Shown: positions 39,569 to 48,890, counted from the stretch's first letter. The stretch: 64,000 bases of DNA from Pedococcus cremeus (GCF_900111375.1 NZ_FOHB01000006.1:186001-250000), one strand, 5' to 3'. A program made the numbers and translations. The notes: a model not told the origin generated them from the letters alone.

Positions 39569-40738
39569 GTGACCGCTTCTGACCGTTTCTTCCCCCGCCC
39601 CGCCGAGCTGGCGCCGCGGGCTGCCCGACGGTCACGGTCCGAGGTGCGGGCCCGCCTCCTGCGCCTGCGCCAGCGCTCGCTCTTCATCCTCCAGTGCGGG
39701 GTCGGCGCGAGCATCGCCTGGTGGGTCGCCAAGGACCTGCTGCACCACCCCCAGCCCTTCTTCGCCCCGGTGACAGCCGTCGTCTCGCTGGGCCTGTCCT
39801 ACGGCCAGCGCGTGCGCCGCGTCGCCGACGTCATGATCGGCGTGGCCATCGGCGTCTTCATCGGCGACCTGTTCGTGCACTACTTCGGCTCCGGGGTCTG
39901 GCAGATCGCCCTGGTCGCCATCGTGGCGATGAGCCTCGCCACGCTCATGGGCGCGCGGCAGCTCCTCATGACCCAGGCGGGCCTCCAGGCCGTCATCGTC
40001 ACCACCCTCATCGCGCAACCCGGCCAGGCGTTGTCCCGGTGGGTCGACGCCGTCGTCGGAGGCGTCGTCGCCCTGGCCATCACGCTGGTGGCACCGACCG
40101 CACCGGTGCGCCGGCCCCGCCAGCGGGCCGCCGCCGTCGTGCGCGAGCTCTCGGCGATGCTGCGCGACACCGCGACGTCCCTGCGCGAGGGCGACTACGA
40201 CCTGGCGTCGCGGACCCTGGCCCGCGCCCGGGCGTCCGAGTCGATGCTCACCGACCTCCGAGAGGCGTCGGCGGAGGGTCTGGCCGTCGTGCGCCTCTCC
40301 CCCATCCGGCGGCGGGACCTGCCCTCGGTGCAGGTGATCGCCAGCCTCCTCGAGCCGCTCGACCGGGCCATCCGCAACCTGCGGGTCCTGGTGCGGCGCG
40401 CCTCCATCGCCACGTGGCGCCGGGAGCCGGTGCCCACGGCATACCTGTCGCTGCTCACCAGCCTCGCGGAGGTGACCGACGAGATCGCCGGCGAGCTCGC
40501 GGAGCGACGCCTCCCGGAGGCGTCCCGGCGCGGTCTCGCCGCCATCGCCGAGCTCAGCGCCGTCATCGACCCCAGTGCCGGTCTGTCGAGCGAGGTCATG
40601 CGGGCGCAGATCCGCTCCATGGTCGTCGACCTGCTGATGCTCACGGGGCTGCCCTACGAGGAGGCGCGCGAGTACGTGCCCGAGTCGATGGGCGGCGAAG
40701 GCCCCGACGACCCCGATGAGGAGCTGAGCAGCCACTGA
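39569..40738 (+). CDS. FUSC-family membrane protein (putative aromatic acid exporter)
   Basis: 389 residues. A block of about six membrane helices (about 40-180) has the FUSC-type segment HPQPFFAPVTAVVSLGLSYG and a conserved GARQLLMTQAGLQAVIV. It is followed by a long cytosolic helical domain with a coiled-coil look (about 185-370) and an acidic tail. The family exports aromatic acids or is involved in envelope stress; substrate not known. GTG start 2 nt after the DUF4287 stop; the MFS gene follows after 14 nt. Confidence 0.8.
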   Translation: MTASDRFFPRPAELAPRAARRSRSEVRARLLRLRQRSLFILQCGVGASIAWWVAKDLLHHPQPFFAPVTAVVSLGLSYGQRVRRVADVMIGVAIGVFIGDLFVHYFGSGVWQIALVAIVAMSLATLMGARQLLMTQAGLQAVIVTTLIAQPGQALSRWVDAVVGGVVALAITLVAPTAPVRRPRQRAAAVVRELSAMLRDTATSLREGDYDLASRTLARARASESMLTDLREASAEGLAVVRLSPIRRRDLPSVQVIASLLEPLDRAIRNLRVLVRRASIATWRREPVPTAYLSLLTSLAEVTDEIAGELAERRLPEASRRGLAAIAELSAVIDPSAGLSSEVMRAQIRSMVVDLLMLTGLPYEEAREYVPESMGGEGPDDPDEELSSH

Positions 40739-40752
40739 GGCAGACTGCGCCA

Positions 40753-41958
40753 GTGAGCTCGCAGGAGAACGTCGGACGTCGCCACCTGCCACCGCTGTGG
40801 GTCATGGCCCTCGGCCTGGTGGCCGTGGCCGCCAACCTGCGCACCGTGATGGCCAGTGTCCCGCCGCTGGTGCAGACGATCTCCAGTGACCTCGGGCTGT
40901 CGAACGCCGCCATGGGCGCCCTGACCACGCTGCCCGTGCTCTGCATGGGTGTCTTCGCGCCCACCGCACAGCGGCTGGCCGGCCGCATCGGCGCCGCCGC
41001 TGCGGTGGAGGCGGCCGCCGCCTGCCTGGCCGTCGGCACCGCGCTGCGCTTCTTCGGGGGTCAGGTGTGGCCCCTGTATGCCGGCACGTTCGTCGCCGGC
41101 GTCGGCATCGCCATCGGTGGCACGCTCCTCCCCGGCCTGGTGAAGGAGCTCTTCCCCCCGCAGCGGTCGGGGCTGGTCACCGGTCTCTACATGTTCGCCA
41201 TGATGGGCGGCGCCACCGCGTCGTCGGCCATGGCCGTGCCCCTGCGCGACTGGCTCGGCAGCTGGGAGGGCTCGCTGGCGTCGTGGTCACTGCTCGGGGT
41301 GGTCGGCCTGCTGGCGTGGCTCCCGGTCACGCGGGGCGCGAGCCGGCACCGCGCCGCCAACCCGCCCGTCGCGGTCGACCACCGCCTCCCCTGGCGGCAC
41401 ACCACGGCGTGGCTCGTCGCGGCCTACCTGTCGGTGCAGTCGTGGCAGTTCTACTCGTCCCTCGCCTGGCTCGCGCCGACGTACGTCGCCGAGGGATGGG
41501 ACCCGACGCACGCGGGGTACCTGCTGTCGTCCTTCTCCTTCGCGCAGCTCGTCTCCGGGCTCGTCGGCCCGACCCTGAGCGACCGGGTGCACGAGCACCG
41601 GCTGCTGCTCTTCGGCGCCGGTGCCTTCGGCCTCGTCGGGCTGCTGGGCCTGTGGCTCGCGCCCGAGGCCGCCCCGTGGGTCTGGGCCGTCGTGCTCGGC
41701 CTCGGCCAGGGTGCGGCGTTCTCCCTGGCCCTGGTGCTGATCGTCGACTACGGCGCCACGCCGGCCGGCAGCGGCCGGCTCGCCGGCATGGCCTTCCTCA
41801 TCAGCTACACGATCGCCTCGCTGGGACCGACCACCATGGGAGCGGTCCGCGACGCCACCGGTGGCTTCGACGCGGTCTGGCTCTCGCTGATGCTCGTGAT
41901 GGTCGTGCAGCTCGCGCTGGTGCGACAGCTGCGGCCCGGCCTCCGGCAGGTCCCCTGA
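40753..41958 (+). CDS. MFS transporter, CynX/NimT type
   Basis: 401 residues with about 12 membrane segments. The N-terminal segment LGLVAVAANLRTVMASVPPLV and the first loop GALTTLPVLCMGVFAPTAQR match the cyanate/nitroimidazole (CynX/NimT) branch of the major facilitator superfamily. Substrate unknown; small organic anions are typical of the group. Third gene of a probable DUF4287-FUSC-MFS transcription unit. Convergent with the PH-domain gene 24 nt away. Confidence 0.85.
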   Translation: MSSQENVGRRHLPPLWVMALGLVAVAANLRTVMASVPPLVQTISSDLGLSNAAMGALTTLPVLCMGVFAPTAQRLAGRIGAAAAVEAAAACLAVGTALRFFGGQVWPLYAGTFVAGVGIAIGGTLLPGLVKELFPPQRSGLVTGLYMFAMMGGATASSAMAVPLRDWLGSWEGSLASWSLLGVVGLLAWLPVTRGASRHRAANPPVAVDHRLPWRHTTAWLVAAYLSVQSWQFYSSLAWLAPTYVAEGWDPTHAGYLLSSFSFAQLVSGLVGPTLSDRVHEHRLLLFGAGAFGLVGLLGLWLAPEAAPWVWAVVLGLGQGAAFSLALVLIVDYGATPAGSGRLAGMAFLISYTIASLGPTTMGAVRDATGGFDAVWLSLMLVMVVQLALVRQLRPGLRQVP

Positions 41959-41982
41959 CCCGTGCCAGTCGCGGGCGCCGCG

Positions 41983-42462
41983 TCACTCCGCGGTGACGTC
42001 CGGGCTCGCCGCGCTCGGGCCGAGAGCCTGCACGAGCGCGGCCAGCCGGCTCGCCTCGGCGCGGGCGTAGTCGCCGTCGGCCTTCTGCACCGCCATCACC
42101 GCGATGGTCTCGGTGTCGTCGAGCTCGAGCGTCACCCACGGGTCGCCGCCTGCGAACCGCAGGTCGACCACGCTCTGCCACGGCACCGTCCGGGTCGTGA
42201 GCAGGTTGCGCACGGTCAGCGCCTCACGGGTCGGGGTCGCCCGGATCGTCGCGTAGCGCCCCAGCAGGGCCGCGATGGCGAGGCCGACCGCCGCCAGGAA
42301 GACGCGGTCACCGAGCCGCCACTGGCCGCCCTGATCGGGACCCGGGAGCAGCACGGCGATGAGCCCGAACACGATCACCGACAGGGCGGCGAACCCTGAC
42401 GACACCACGCGACCGCGGCGGGGCCGGAACGTCGCGAAGGCGCCCGTCTCCTGCTCAGACAC
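41983..42462 (-). CDS. PH-domain membrane protein
   Basis: 159 residues from the GTG at 42462. Two N-terminal membrane segments (about 21-40 and 52-69) precede a bacterial PH-like domain (ATPTREALTVRNLLTTRTVP, then VDLRFAGGDPWVTLELDD). Function unknown. It is the last gene of the rib-his unit, 8 nt after hisG, a position shared by similar proteins near ribH/hisG in other actinobacteria. Confidence 0.8.
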   Translation of the reverse strand: MSEQETGAFATFRPRRGRVVSSGFAALSVIVFGLIAVLLPGPDQGGQWRLGDRVFLAAVGLAIAALLGRYATIRATPTREALTVRNLLTTRTVPWQSVVDLRFAGGDPWVTLELDDTETIAVMAVQKADGDYARAEASRLAALVQALGPSAASPDVTAE

Positions 42463-42470
42463 GCCGGCCC

Positions 42471-43316
42471 TCAGAGCCGGCAGGCGGCGATGTCGGTGAC
42501 GAGGATGGCACGGGCCCCGAGGTCGTAGAGCTCGTCCATGATCGCGTTGGTGCGGTTGCGCGGCACCATCGCCCGCACGGCCGCCCACTCCTTGTTCTGC
42601 AGCGGGGAGACCGTCGGCGACTCGAGACCCGGGGTGATCGCGCAGGCCTGCTCGACGAGCCCGGCCGGCACGTCGTAGTCGAGCATCACGTAGTGGCGAG
42701 CGGTGATGACACCGGTGAGCCGGCGGCGCAGCACCTCGACGGCCGCCGTCTCGTGACTGCCCTCGCGCCGGATGAGGACCGCCTCGCTGCGCAGGATCGG
42801 GTCGCCGAAGACCTCGAGCCCCTGGCTGCGCAGGGTCGCACCGGTCTCGACGACGTCGGCGATCACGTCGGCGACGCCCAGGGTGATGGCCGTCTCGACC
42901 GCGCCGTCGAGCCGCACCACCTGGGCGCTCACGCCGTGGTCGGCCAGGTGCTTCTCGACCAGCCCGGCGTAGCTCGTGGCGACGCGGCGCCCGGCGATGT
43001 CGGCGACCTCGGCGCACTCCCCCGGCCGGCCGGCATACCGGAACGTCGAGGCACCGAAGCCGAGCGCCATGACCTCGATCGCGGCGCTGCCGGAGTCGAG
43101 GAGCAGGTCACGGCCGGTGATGCCGCAGTCGACCGTGCCGGAGCCGACGTAGACGGCGATGTCGCGCGGGCGCAGGTAGAAGAACTCGACCTCGTTGTCG
43201 GGGTCGACGAGCACGAGCTCCTTGGAGTCGCGGCGGACGCGGTAGCCCGCCTCGCGCAGCATCCCGGCGGAGGCCTCGGCCAGAGAGCCCTTGTTGGGCA
43301 CGGCAATTCGCAGCAT
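42471..43316 (-). CDS. hisG: ATP phosphoribosyltransferase (long form)
   Basis: 281 residues. Catalytic domain with the PRPP-binding stretch DVIADVVETGATLRSQGLE, and the C-terminal regulatory HisG_C domain (about 205-281, ending GARAILVTDIAACRL). The long form is homohexameric and feedback-inhibited by histidine. It catalyses the first step of histidine synthesis. 12 nt after hisE. Confidence 0.97.
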   Translation of the reverse strand: MLRIAVPNKGSLAEASAGMLREAGYRVRRDSKELVLVDPDNEVEFFYLRPRDIAVYVGSGTVDCGITGRDLLLDSGSAAIEVMALGFGASTFRYAGRPGECAEVADIAGRRVATSYAGLVEKHLADHGVSAQVVRLDGAVETAITLGVADVIADVVETGATLRSQGLEVFGDPILRSEAVLIRREGSHETAAVEVLRRRLTGVITARHYVMLDYDVPAGLVEQACAITPGLESPTVSPLQNKEWAAVRAMVPRNRTNAIMDELYDLGARAILVTDIAACRL

Positions 43317-43328
43317 GGGTGGTGGTTC

Positions 43329-43592
43329 CTAGAGGTGCGTGTAGACGTCGTCGAGGGTGATGTCGCAGGCCTGCATCAGCACCTGCAGGTGGTAGAGCAG
43401 CTGGCTGATCTCCTCGGCCGTGCGCTCCTTGCCCTCGTGCTCGGCGGCCATCCAGACCTCAGCGGCCTCCTCGACGATCTTCTTGCCGATGGCATGGACG
43501 CCGGCGTCCACGGCTGCGACGGTGCCCGAGCCCTCCGGCCGGGTCGCCACCTTGTCCGTCAGCTCGGCGTACAGGTCGTCGAAGGTCTTCAC
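43329..43592 (-). CDS. hisE: Phosphoribosyl-ATP pyrophosphohydrolase
   Basis: 87 residues, all-helical MazG-like. Metal-binding acidic motif [19 protein letters not shown] followed by [13 protein letters not shown]. It performs the second step of histidine synthesis. The GTG start overlaps the ribH stop codon (GTGA), so hisE is translationally coupled to the riboflavin genes. Confidence 0.96.
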   Translation of the reverse strand: MKTFDDLYAELTDKVATRPEGSGTVAAVDAGVHAIGKKIVEEAAEVWMAAEHEGKERTAEEISQLLYHLQVLMQACDITLDDVYTHL

Positions 43593-44074
43593 GCGTCAAG
43601 GGTACGGGGCGCCAACGAGGCCAGGGTCACCGCCGTCGCCACCGCGGCCATGGCGGCCTCGTGCCCCTTGTCCTCCGACGAGCCCGGCAGGCCCGCGCGG
43701 TCGAGTGCCTGGGCCTCGTCGTCACAGGTGAGCACGCCGAAGCCGACCGGCACGCCGGTGCGGGTGCTGACGTCGGTGAGGCCGTGCGTCACGCCGGAGC
43801 ACACGTAGTCGAAGTGCGGTGTGCCACCACGGATCACGACACCGAGCGCCACGAGTGCGTCGTGGGTCGGAGCGAGGCGTGCGCACGCCACGCTCAGCTC
43901 CACCGTGCCCGGCACCCGCACGAGGGGCGCATCGGCGACGCCGGCCTCCTTCAGCGCACGCTGGGCGCCGGCGACCAGGCCGTCCATGACCTCGGTGTGC
44001 CACGACGCGGCGACGATCGCGACCTTCAGCCCCTGGCCGTCCGCTGTGACGACCGGGGCTCCCTTGCCGCTCAC
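43589..44074 (-). CDS. ribH: 6,7-dimethyl-8-ribityllumazine synthase
   Basis: 161 residues. Substrate-binding [30 protein letters not shown] and catalytic His in [15 protein letters not shown]. It condenses the pyrimidine product of RibD with dihydroxybutanone phosphate and assembles into icosahedral or pentameric shells. GTG start overlaps ribBA by 4 nt. Confidence 0.97.
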   Translation of the reverse strand: MSGKGAPVVTADGQGLKVAIVAASWHTEVMDGLVAGAQRALKEAGVADAPLVRVPGTVELSVACARLAPTHDALVALGVVIRGGTPHFDYVCSGVTHGLTDVSTRTGVPVGFGVLTCDDEAQALDRAGLPGSSEDKGHEAAMAAVATAVTLASLAPRTLDA

Positions 44075-45297
44075 GCGGTCGCCCCGGAGTCGTGCGCGCC
44101 GAGGATGAGGTCGTGCCCCATCCGGTCGCGCTTGGTGCGCAGGTAGGCCGCATTGGCGGCGACCGGGGCGATGCTGATGCGCTCGACCGCGGTCACCTCG
44201 ATCCCGTGCTCGCGCATGGCGTTGACCTTCATCGGGTTGTTGGTGAGGAGGCGCACCGCGTGCACGCCAAGCTCGGTGAGGATGGCGGCGCCGGCGGCAT
44301 ACTCGCGGGCGTCGATCGGCAGGCCGAGCTCGACCTGGGCGTCGACGGTGTCGAGGCCCTGGTCCTGGAGCGCGTAGGCCTGCAGCTTGGCGAGCAGGCC
44401 CACGCCGCGGCCCTCGTGGCCGCGCAGGTAGACCACGACGCCGCCCTCGGCGGCCACCCGCTGCAGCGACCGCTGCAGCTGCGGTCCACAGTCGCAGCGC
44501 TGCGAGCCGAGCACGTCACCGGTGAGGCACTCGGAGTGCAGCCGCACCAGCGGGGTCGGGCCGCCCAACCCCCGAGGGCTCACCAGCGCGAGGTGCTCGT
44601 CGCCCGTGATGACGTCACGGAAGCCGGCGACCCGGAAGGTGCCGTGCTCGGTCGGCAGCACCGTCTCCGCGAGCCGCTCCACCCGGTCGTACCGCTGGCG
44701 CCAGGCGGCCAGCGCGGCGATGGTGATGACGGGCAGGTCGTGCTCGGCCCCGAGGGCGAGCACCTCGGGCAGCCGCATCATCGTGCCGTCGTCGTTGACC
44801 AGCTCGCCGATGGCGCCCACCGGGGCGAGCCCGGCCAGGCGGCACAGGTCGACGGTGGCCTCGGTGTGGCCGGGGCGCTGCAGCACGCCGCCCGCCTTGG
44901 CGCGCAGCGGCACGACGTGGCCGGGACGGATCAGGCTGTCGGCCGTGGCATCCGGGTCGGCGAGGGTGCGCACGGTGTGGGCGCGGTCGGCCGCGGAGAT
45001 GCCGGTGGTGATGCCCTCGGCGGCGTCGACGGTGACCGTGTAGGCCGTGCGCAGCGGGTCGCGGTTGTCCGGCACCATCAGCGGCAGGCTCAGCCGGTCG
45101 GCCACCTCGTCGGGCATCGGGGCGCAGATGTAGCCGGAGCTGTGCCGGATCGTCCACGCCATCCACTCCGGGGTCAGCGTCTCGGCGGCGAGCACGACGT
45201 CGCCCTCGTTCTCGCGGTCCTCGTCGTCGGTGACCAGCACCGGCCGCCCGGCGCGCAGTGCGGCCAGGGCCTCCTCGACCGTCGCCAGCCTGCTCAT
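44071..45297 (-). CDS. ribBA: Bifunctional DHBP synthase / GTP cyclohydrolase II
   Basis: 408 residues from the ATG at 45297. The N-terminal RibB half has the acidic metal site [12 protein letters not shown]. The C-terminal RibA half has the zinc Cys motif [17 protein letters not shown] and the nucleophile/catalytic region GHEGRGVGL. It supplies both branches of riboflavin synthesis. ATGA overlap with the upstream transporter gene. Confidence 0.97.
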   Translation of the reverse strand: MSRLATVEEALAALRAGRPVLVTDDEDRENEGDVVLAAETLTPEWMAWTIRHSSGYICAPMPDEVADRLSLPLMVPDNRDPLRTAYTVTVDAAEGITTGISAADRAHTVRTLADPDATADSLIRPGHVVPLRAKAGGVLQRPGHTEATVDLCRLAGLAPVGAIGELVNDDGTMMRLPEVLALGAEHDLPVITIAALAAWRQRYDRVERLAETVLPTEHGTFRVAGFRDVITGDEHLALVSPRGLGGPTPLVRLHSECLTGDVLGSQRCDCGPQLQRSLQRVAAEGGVVVYLRGHEGRGVGLLAKLQAYALQDQGLDTVDAQVELGLPIDAREYAAGAAILTELGVHAVRLLTNNPMKVNAMREHGIEVTAVERISIAPVAANAAYLRTKRDRMGHDLILGAHDSGATA

Positions 45298-45998
45298 GCG
45301 CGTGCCTCCTCGAGCTCTGGAGCGGGGACGGCCTCCTCGCGGGAGGCCCGCAGCCACACCACGAACCCGTAGACCACGAGGGCGCCGTAGACGATGAAGA
45401 GGATCGCCGTCGGGTAGTACCCGGAGTGCCACAGGAGCGGCACACCGACGAGGTCGACCGCGATCCAGGCGAGCCAGAACTCGTTCCAGCCGCGGGCCAT
45501 CGCGAAGGTCGCCAGCATCGAGCCGACGAAGATCCACGCGTCGCACCAGTAGTACCAGCGGGGCGCCGGCCAGCCGGCCCCGATCACCGCGAAGACCCAC
45601 TGCATCACGAGCACGCCCGCGACAGTTGCCAAGAGGTATGCCGTGCGCTCCCGGGCCGTGGCCCAGCGCGGCGTGATCGCGTGCTCGCTGCCGTCATGGC
45701 GCGACTTGCGGTGCTCGTTCCAGCGCCACCAGCCGTAGACGCTGGTGATGATGAAGAACACCTGCCGCCCGGCCTGCCCGAACAGCGGCTGCTGGGCCTG
45801 GGCGTCGAACGTCGCGGCGATGAAGACGCTGAACAGCAGCACGTTGCCGACGATGCCGACCGGCCACGCCCAGACGCGGCGCCGCAGCCCACCGATGGCG
45901 GAGGCGAACCCGAAGCCGTTGCCGATGATCTCGCGCCAGGTGATGGCGTGGCCGGCGATGGTGACGTGGGCGTCGTAGAGCCAGGTGAGGAGGTTCAT
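45294..45998 (-). CDS. ribM: PnuC-family vitamin transporter, probable riboflavin transporter (RibM/PnuX)
   Basis: 234 residues with seven or eight membrane segments. It shows PnuC-family motifs (ITWREIIGNGFGFASAIGG, VYGWWRW, FWLAWIAVDLVGVPLL). PnuC proteins take up NMN or nicotinamide riboside, but those in actinobacterial FMN-riboswitch operons (PnuX/RibM) import riboflavin by facilitated diffusion. Four-nt overlaps with ribE and ribBA place it firmly in the riboflavin operon, so riboflavin is the likelier substrate. That assignment is from context. Confidence 0.85.
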   Translation of the reverse strand: MNLLTWLYDAHVTIAGHAITWREIIGNGFGFASAIGGLRRRVWAWPVGIVGNVLLFSVFIAATFDAQAQQPLFGQAGRQVFFIITSVYGWWRWNEHRKSRHDGSEHAITPRWATARERTAYLLATVAGVLVMQWVFAVIGAGWPAPRWYYWCDAWIFVGSMLATFAMARGWNEFWLAWIAVDLVGVPLLWHSGYYPTAILFIVYGALVVYGFVVWLRASREEAVPAPELEEARA

Positions 45999-46660
45999 GC
46001 GCGGTCCTTCGTGGTGGGGGACACGGTGGCGGGCACTGCGGTGGGGGGCACGGCTGTGGCGGGCACGGCGGCGGGCGCGGCCATCAGGCGCTCGACGTAC
46101 TTCGCCAGCACGTCGACCTCGAGGTTGACCAAGTGGCCAACCGCCTTGTGGCCCAGCGTGGTCAGGCCGAGCGTGGTGGGGATGAGCGAGACGGTGAAGC
46201 TGTCGTCGTCGACCGAGGCGACCGTGAGGCTCACGCCGTCGACGGTGATCGAGCCCTTCTCGACGACGTAGCGGGCGAGGTCGGCCGGCAGGCTGAACCG
46301 CACGACCTCCCAGCGGTCGCCCGGCACCCGCTCGAGGATCGTGGCGGTGCCGTCGACATGCCCCTGCACGACGTGCCCGCCGAACCGGCCGCCCGCCGCC
46401 ATGGCCCGCTCGAGGTTGACGCGGTCGCCGGGTCGGAGGGCGCTGAGGCTGGAGCGGTTCAGCGTCTCGGCCATGACGTCGACGGTGAACGCGCCGTCGG
46501 CGTGCTCGACGACCGTCAGGCAGACGCCGTTGACCGCGATGGACGCACCGTGCACGGCGTCACTCGTCACGAGCGGTCCGTGCAGGGTGAGCCGGGCCGA
46601 GTCGGCGCCCTGCTCCAGGGCGACCACGTCGCCCAGCTCCTCGACGATGCCGGTGAACAT
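45995..46660 (-). CDS. ribE: Riboflavin synthase alpha chain
   Basis: 221 residues, two tandem lumazine-binding barrels, starting MFTGIVEELG and repeating VNLERAMAAGGRFGGHVVQG in the second half. It dismutates two lumazine molecules to riboflavin. The C-terminal ~18 residues are an Ala/Pro/Thr-Val-rich repeat tail. The ATG overlaps the ribD stop by one base (TGATG). Confidence 0.96.
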   Translation of the reverse strand: MFTGIVEELGDVVALEQGADSARLTLHGPLVTSDAVHGASIAVNGVCLTVVEHADGAFTVDVMAETLNRSSLSALRPGDRVNLERAMAAGGRFGGHVVQGHVDGTATILERVPGDRWEVVRFSLPADLARYVVEKGSITVDGVSLTVASVDDDSFTVSLIPTTLGLTTLGHKAVGHLVNLEVDVLAKYVERLMAAPAAVPATAVPPTAVPATVSPTTKDRA

Positions 46661-47787
46661 CAGTGCTCCTCAGGGGTGTTCGTGGGGTCGGTGGTGGGCG
46701 TTCTCATGGGGGCGCCGGCAGCCTCGAGCGCCTCGAGCGCCTCGAGCGCCTCGTGCCCCTCGTGCAGGTCGGCGGTGATGCGCACGTCGTCGCCGATCAG
46801 CGTGATGTCGGTCGGCCGCAGGCGCAGGGCCGCGTCGATCGTGGTGATGCCGAGGTCGGTGACGGCCTGGCGGCCCCGGCCGAGCAGTACCGGCGCGACG
46901 TAGGCGACGACCTCGTCGACGAGCCCGGCGCTGAGGAAGGCGGCGGCCACGGTCGGCCCTCCCTCGAGCCACAGGCGGTGCACCTCGGCGTCGGCGAGTG
47001 CCTGCAGCACGGCCTTGGGGTCGCGGGTGCGCAGGTGCCAGGTTGGTGCCGCGTCGTCGAGGACCTTGGCGGTCGCCGGCAGGTCACGCTCACCCATGAC
47101 GACGCGGATCGGCTGGCGCGGGTAGAGGGTGCCGTCGGGCCGGCGGGCGGTCAGCTGCGGGTCGTCGACGAGGGCCGTACCCGTGCCGACGAGGATGGCC
47201 CCGCACTCCGCCCGCAGGCGGTGCACGTCGGCGCGCGCCGCCTCGCCGGTGATCCACTGGCTGGTGCCGTCGGCTGCGGCGCTGCGGCCGTCGAGGGTCG
47301 CGGCCAGCTTCCAGGTGACCCAGGGGCGCCCCGTGGTGACGAGGTGGGTCCAGCTGCGGTTGAGGGCCTGCGCCTCGTCGGCCAGCAGTCCCCCGGTGAC
47401 CTCGACACCCTTGCCCCTCAGCACCTCGGCGCCTCCGGCTGCACGGGGGTTGGGGTCGGACTGGGCGTGGACCACGCGAGCCAGCCCCGCGGCATACAGG
47501 GCGTCACTGCACGGCTGGGTGCGCCCGGTGTGGTTGCACGGCTCGAGGGTGACGTAGGCGGTGCCCCCACGGGCACGGTCCCCGGCCTGGCGCAGCGCGT
47601 CGACCTCGGCGTGCGCGGTTCCGGCACCGCGGTGCCAGCCCTCCCCCACCACCTCGCCGGCGGCGTCGGTGACGATGCTGCCGACCCTGGGGTTGGGGTC
47701 AGCGACCGGGCCCTGCGCGGCCAGCTCGAGGGCACGCCGCAGGTGGGCGACGTCGGTCGCCTGCTGGTCGGTGGTCCGCTGCTGCAC
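46660..47787 (-). CDS. ribD: Bifunctional pyrimidine deaminase/reductase
   Basis: 375 residues. The N-terminal deaminase has the zinc site HAEVDAL and PCNHTGRTQPC; the C-terminal reductase contains LAATLDGRSAAADGTSQWI and LEGGPTVAAAFL. It carries out steps 2 and 3 of riboflavin synthesis. GTG start at 47787 with AGGACA upstream, 139 nt after the FMN aptamer. A low-complexity region near the C-terminus (EALEALEALEAA) comes from five 9-bp tandem units (46722-46766). Confidence 0.96.
   Translation of the reverse strand: MQQRTTDQQATDVAHLRRALELAAQGPVADPNPRVGSIVTDAAGEVVGEGWHRGAGTAHAEVDALRQAGDRARGGTAYVTLEPCNHTGRTQPCSDALYAAGLARVVHAQSDPNPRAAGGAEVLRGKGVEVTGGLLADEAQALNRSWTHLVTTGRPWVTWKLAATLDGRSAAADGTSQWITGEAARADVHRLRAECGAILVGTGTALVDDPQLTARRPDGTLYPRQPIRVVMGERDLPATAKVLDDAAPTWHLRTRDPKAVLQALADAEVHRLWLEGGPTVAAAFLSAGLVDEVVAYVAPVLLGRGRQAVTDLGITTIDAALRLRPTDITLIGDDVRITADLHEGHEALEALEALEAAGAPMRTPTTDPTNTPEEH
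46722..46766 (-). repeat. Five 9-bp tandem units in ribD
   Basis: CCTCGAGCG three times, then two CCTCGTGC-type variants. In frame, they encode a Leu-Glu-Ala repeat in the RibD tail beyond the reductase fold. Confidence 0.75.
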
Positions 47788-47925
47788 TGTCCTGCCCTTG
47801 TCGCTCCAGACGATGTGGTCGTCGAGCTCCGGGGGAACGTGCAGGAGTGCTGCCCTGTGACAGAAGGGTGGTGTGTCACGCCCGACGGACGTCGAGCCGC
47901 GGACCCACCGGTCCCGCTGTCAGCG
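47788..47925 (-). promoter_or_regulatory. Riboswitch expression platform / ribD leader
   Basis: 138 nt between the aptamer and the ribD start. It should carry the FMN-dependent switch (terminator or ribosome-site sequestering), but I could not settle a single folding by eye. The AGGACA site before the GTG lies at its end. Confidence 0.5.
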
Positions 47926-48050
47926 CGTGCTGCCTCCCATCCGGACTTTCACCGTCGGTCCTGGAGTTCCACCAGGTCAACCGGCCGCTGGCTGCGGCCG
48001 GGTCGCGGACTGTCACCGCCGGTTCGGAATTGCACCGACCCCGGAGCACG
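47926..48050 (-). ncRNA. FMN riboswitch (RFN element)
   Basis: Conserved RFN blocks are in order on the minus strand: P1 (48050-48045 pairing with 47931-47926), GGGGTCGGTGCAATTCCGA, ACCGGCGGTGACAGTCCGCG, a variable arm, then GACCGACGGTGAAAGTCCGG and ATGGGAGGCAGCACG. It binds FMN and represses the downstream ribD-ribE-ribM-ribBA-ribH genes, and by read-through probably hisE-hisG. The TACTGT -10 element at 48056-48061 puts the transcript start at the first P1 base. Confidence 0.97.
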
Positions 48051-48055
48051 TGAGG

Positions 48056-48061
48056 ACAGTA
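48056..48061 (-). promoter_or_regulatory. -10 element of the rib operon
   Basis: TACTGT on the minus strand, 5 nt before the first base of aptamer helix P1. No clear -35 element. Confidence 0.5.
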
Positions 48062-48133
48062 TGGCACCGGACACAGGGGACGTCGCCTCAGTGTCCGGGT
48101 GATGGTCCTCACGCGGGTGGGAGCGCACAGCCG

Positions 48134-48152
48134 CGGGTGTCGCGCACACCCG
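48134..48152 (-). terminator. Hairpin after rpe
   Basis: 7-bp GC-rich stem (48134-48140 with 48146-48152) and 5-nt loop, 25 nt after the rpe stop codon. It would separate rpe from the rib operon. The rest of 48062-48176 shows nothing I can name. Confidence 0.45.
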
Positions 48153-48176
48153 AGGCGGGCCGCAGCGGGTGGCGGC

Positions 48177-48833
48177 TCAGTGGTGGTGCTTCTCCGCCAG
48201 CCGGCGCAGCTCGTCGACCGCCGCTGCCGCGTCGTCGGCGCCGTAGACCGCAGAGCCGGCGACGAAGACGTCGGCCCCCGCCTCGGCACACTGCTCGATC
48301 GTCGATGCCGAGACCCCGCCGTCGACCTGCACCCAGATCTCGCCACCGTGCCGGCGCACCGCCTCACGGACCTGCGCCACCTTCGGCATCTGGTCGGCCA
48401 TGAACGACTGCCCGCCGAATCCGGGCTCGACCGTCATGACGAGCACCATGTCGAGGTCGGGCAGCAGGTCCTCGTAGGGCGCGAACGGGGTCCTCGGCTT
48501 GACCGCCATGCCCGCGCGGGCACCCGCGGCGCGCAGGTCCCGGGCGATGGCGCGGGGGTCGGCCGCGGCCTCCACGTGGAAGGTGACCGACGAGCCGCCC
48601 GCCTCGGCGTACTGCGGTGCCCAGCGGTCGGGGTCCTCGATCATGAGGTGGCAGTCGAGCGGGATGGGGCTCACCTTGGCGAGCGCCTCCACGACCGGAA
48701 GCCCGAGGGTCAGGTTCGGCACGAAGTGGCCGTCCATCACGTCGACGTGAGCCCAGTCGGCGTTGCTGATCCGCCGCAGCTCCGACTCGAGGTTGGCGAA
48801 GTCGGCGGACAGGATGCTCGGGGAGATCTGCAC
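48177..48833 (-). CDS. rpe: Ribulose-phosphate 3-epimerase
   Basis: 218 residues, TIM barrel. [17 protein letters not shown], metal/active-site [14 protein letters not shown], and the phosphate-binding [13 protein letters not shown]. It interconverts ribulose-5-P and xylulose-5-P in the pentose phosphate pathway, the source of RibBA's ribulose-5-P. TAGGGT 6 nt before the GTG predicts leaderless mRNA. The C-terminus ends in three His. Confidence 0.97.
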   Translation of the reverse strand: MQISPSILSADFANLESELRRISNADWAHVDVMDGHFVPNLTLGLPVVEALAKVSPIPLDCHLMIEDPDRWAPQYAEAGGSSVTFHVEAAADPRAIARDLRAAGARAGMAVKPRTPFAPYEDLLPDLDMVLVMTVEPGFGGQSFMADQMPKVAQVREAVRRHGGEIWVQVDGGVSASTIEQCAEAGADVFVAGSAVYGADDAAAAVDELRRLAEKHHH

Positions 48834-48839
48834 GTGCTC

Positions 48840-48845
48840 ACCCTA
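48840..48845 (-). promoter_or_regulatory. -10 element of rpe (leaderless)
   Basis: TAGGGT on the minus strand, 6 nt before the GTG at 48833. Confidence 0.55.
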
Positions 48846-48890
48846 ACGGCTGGTTTTGCGCCGATTCACCCTCGCCAGAGTGGTTGTGTC

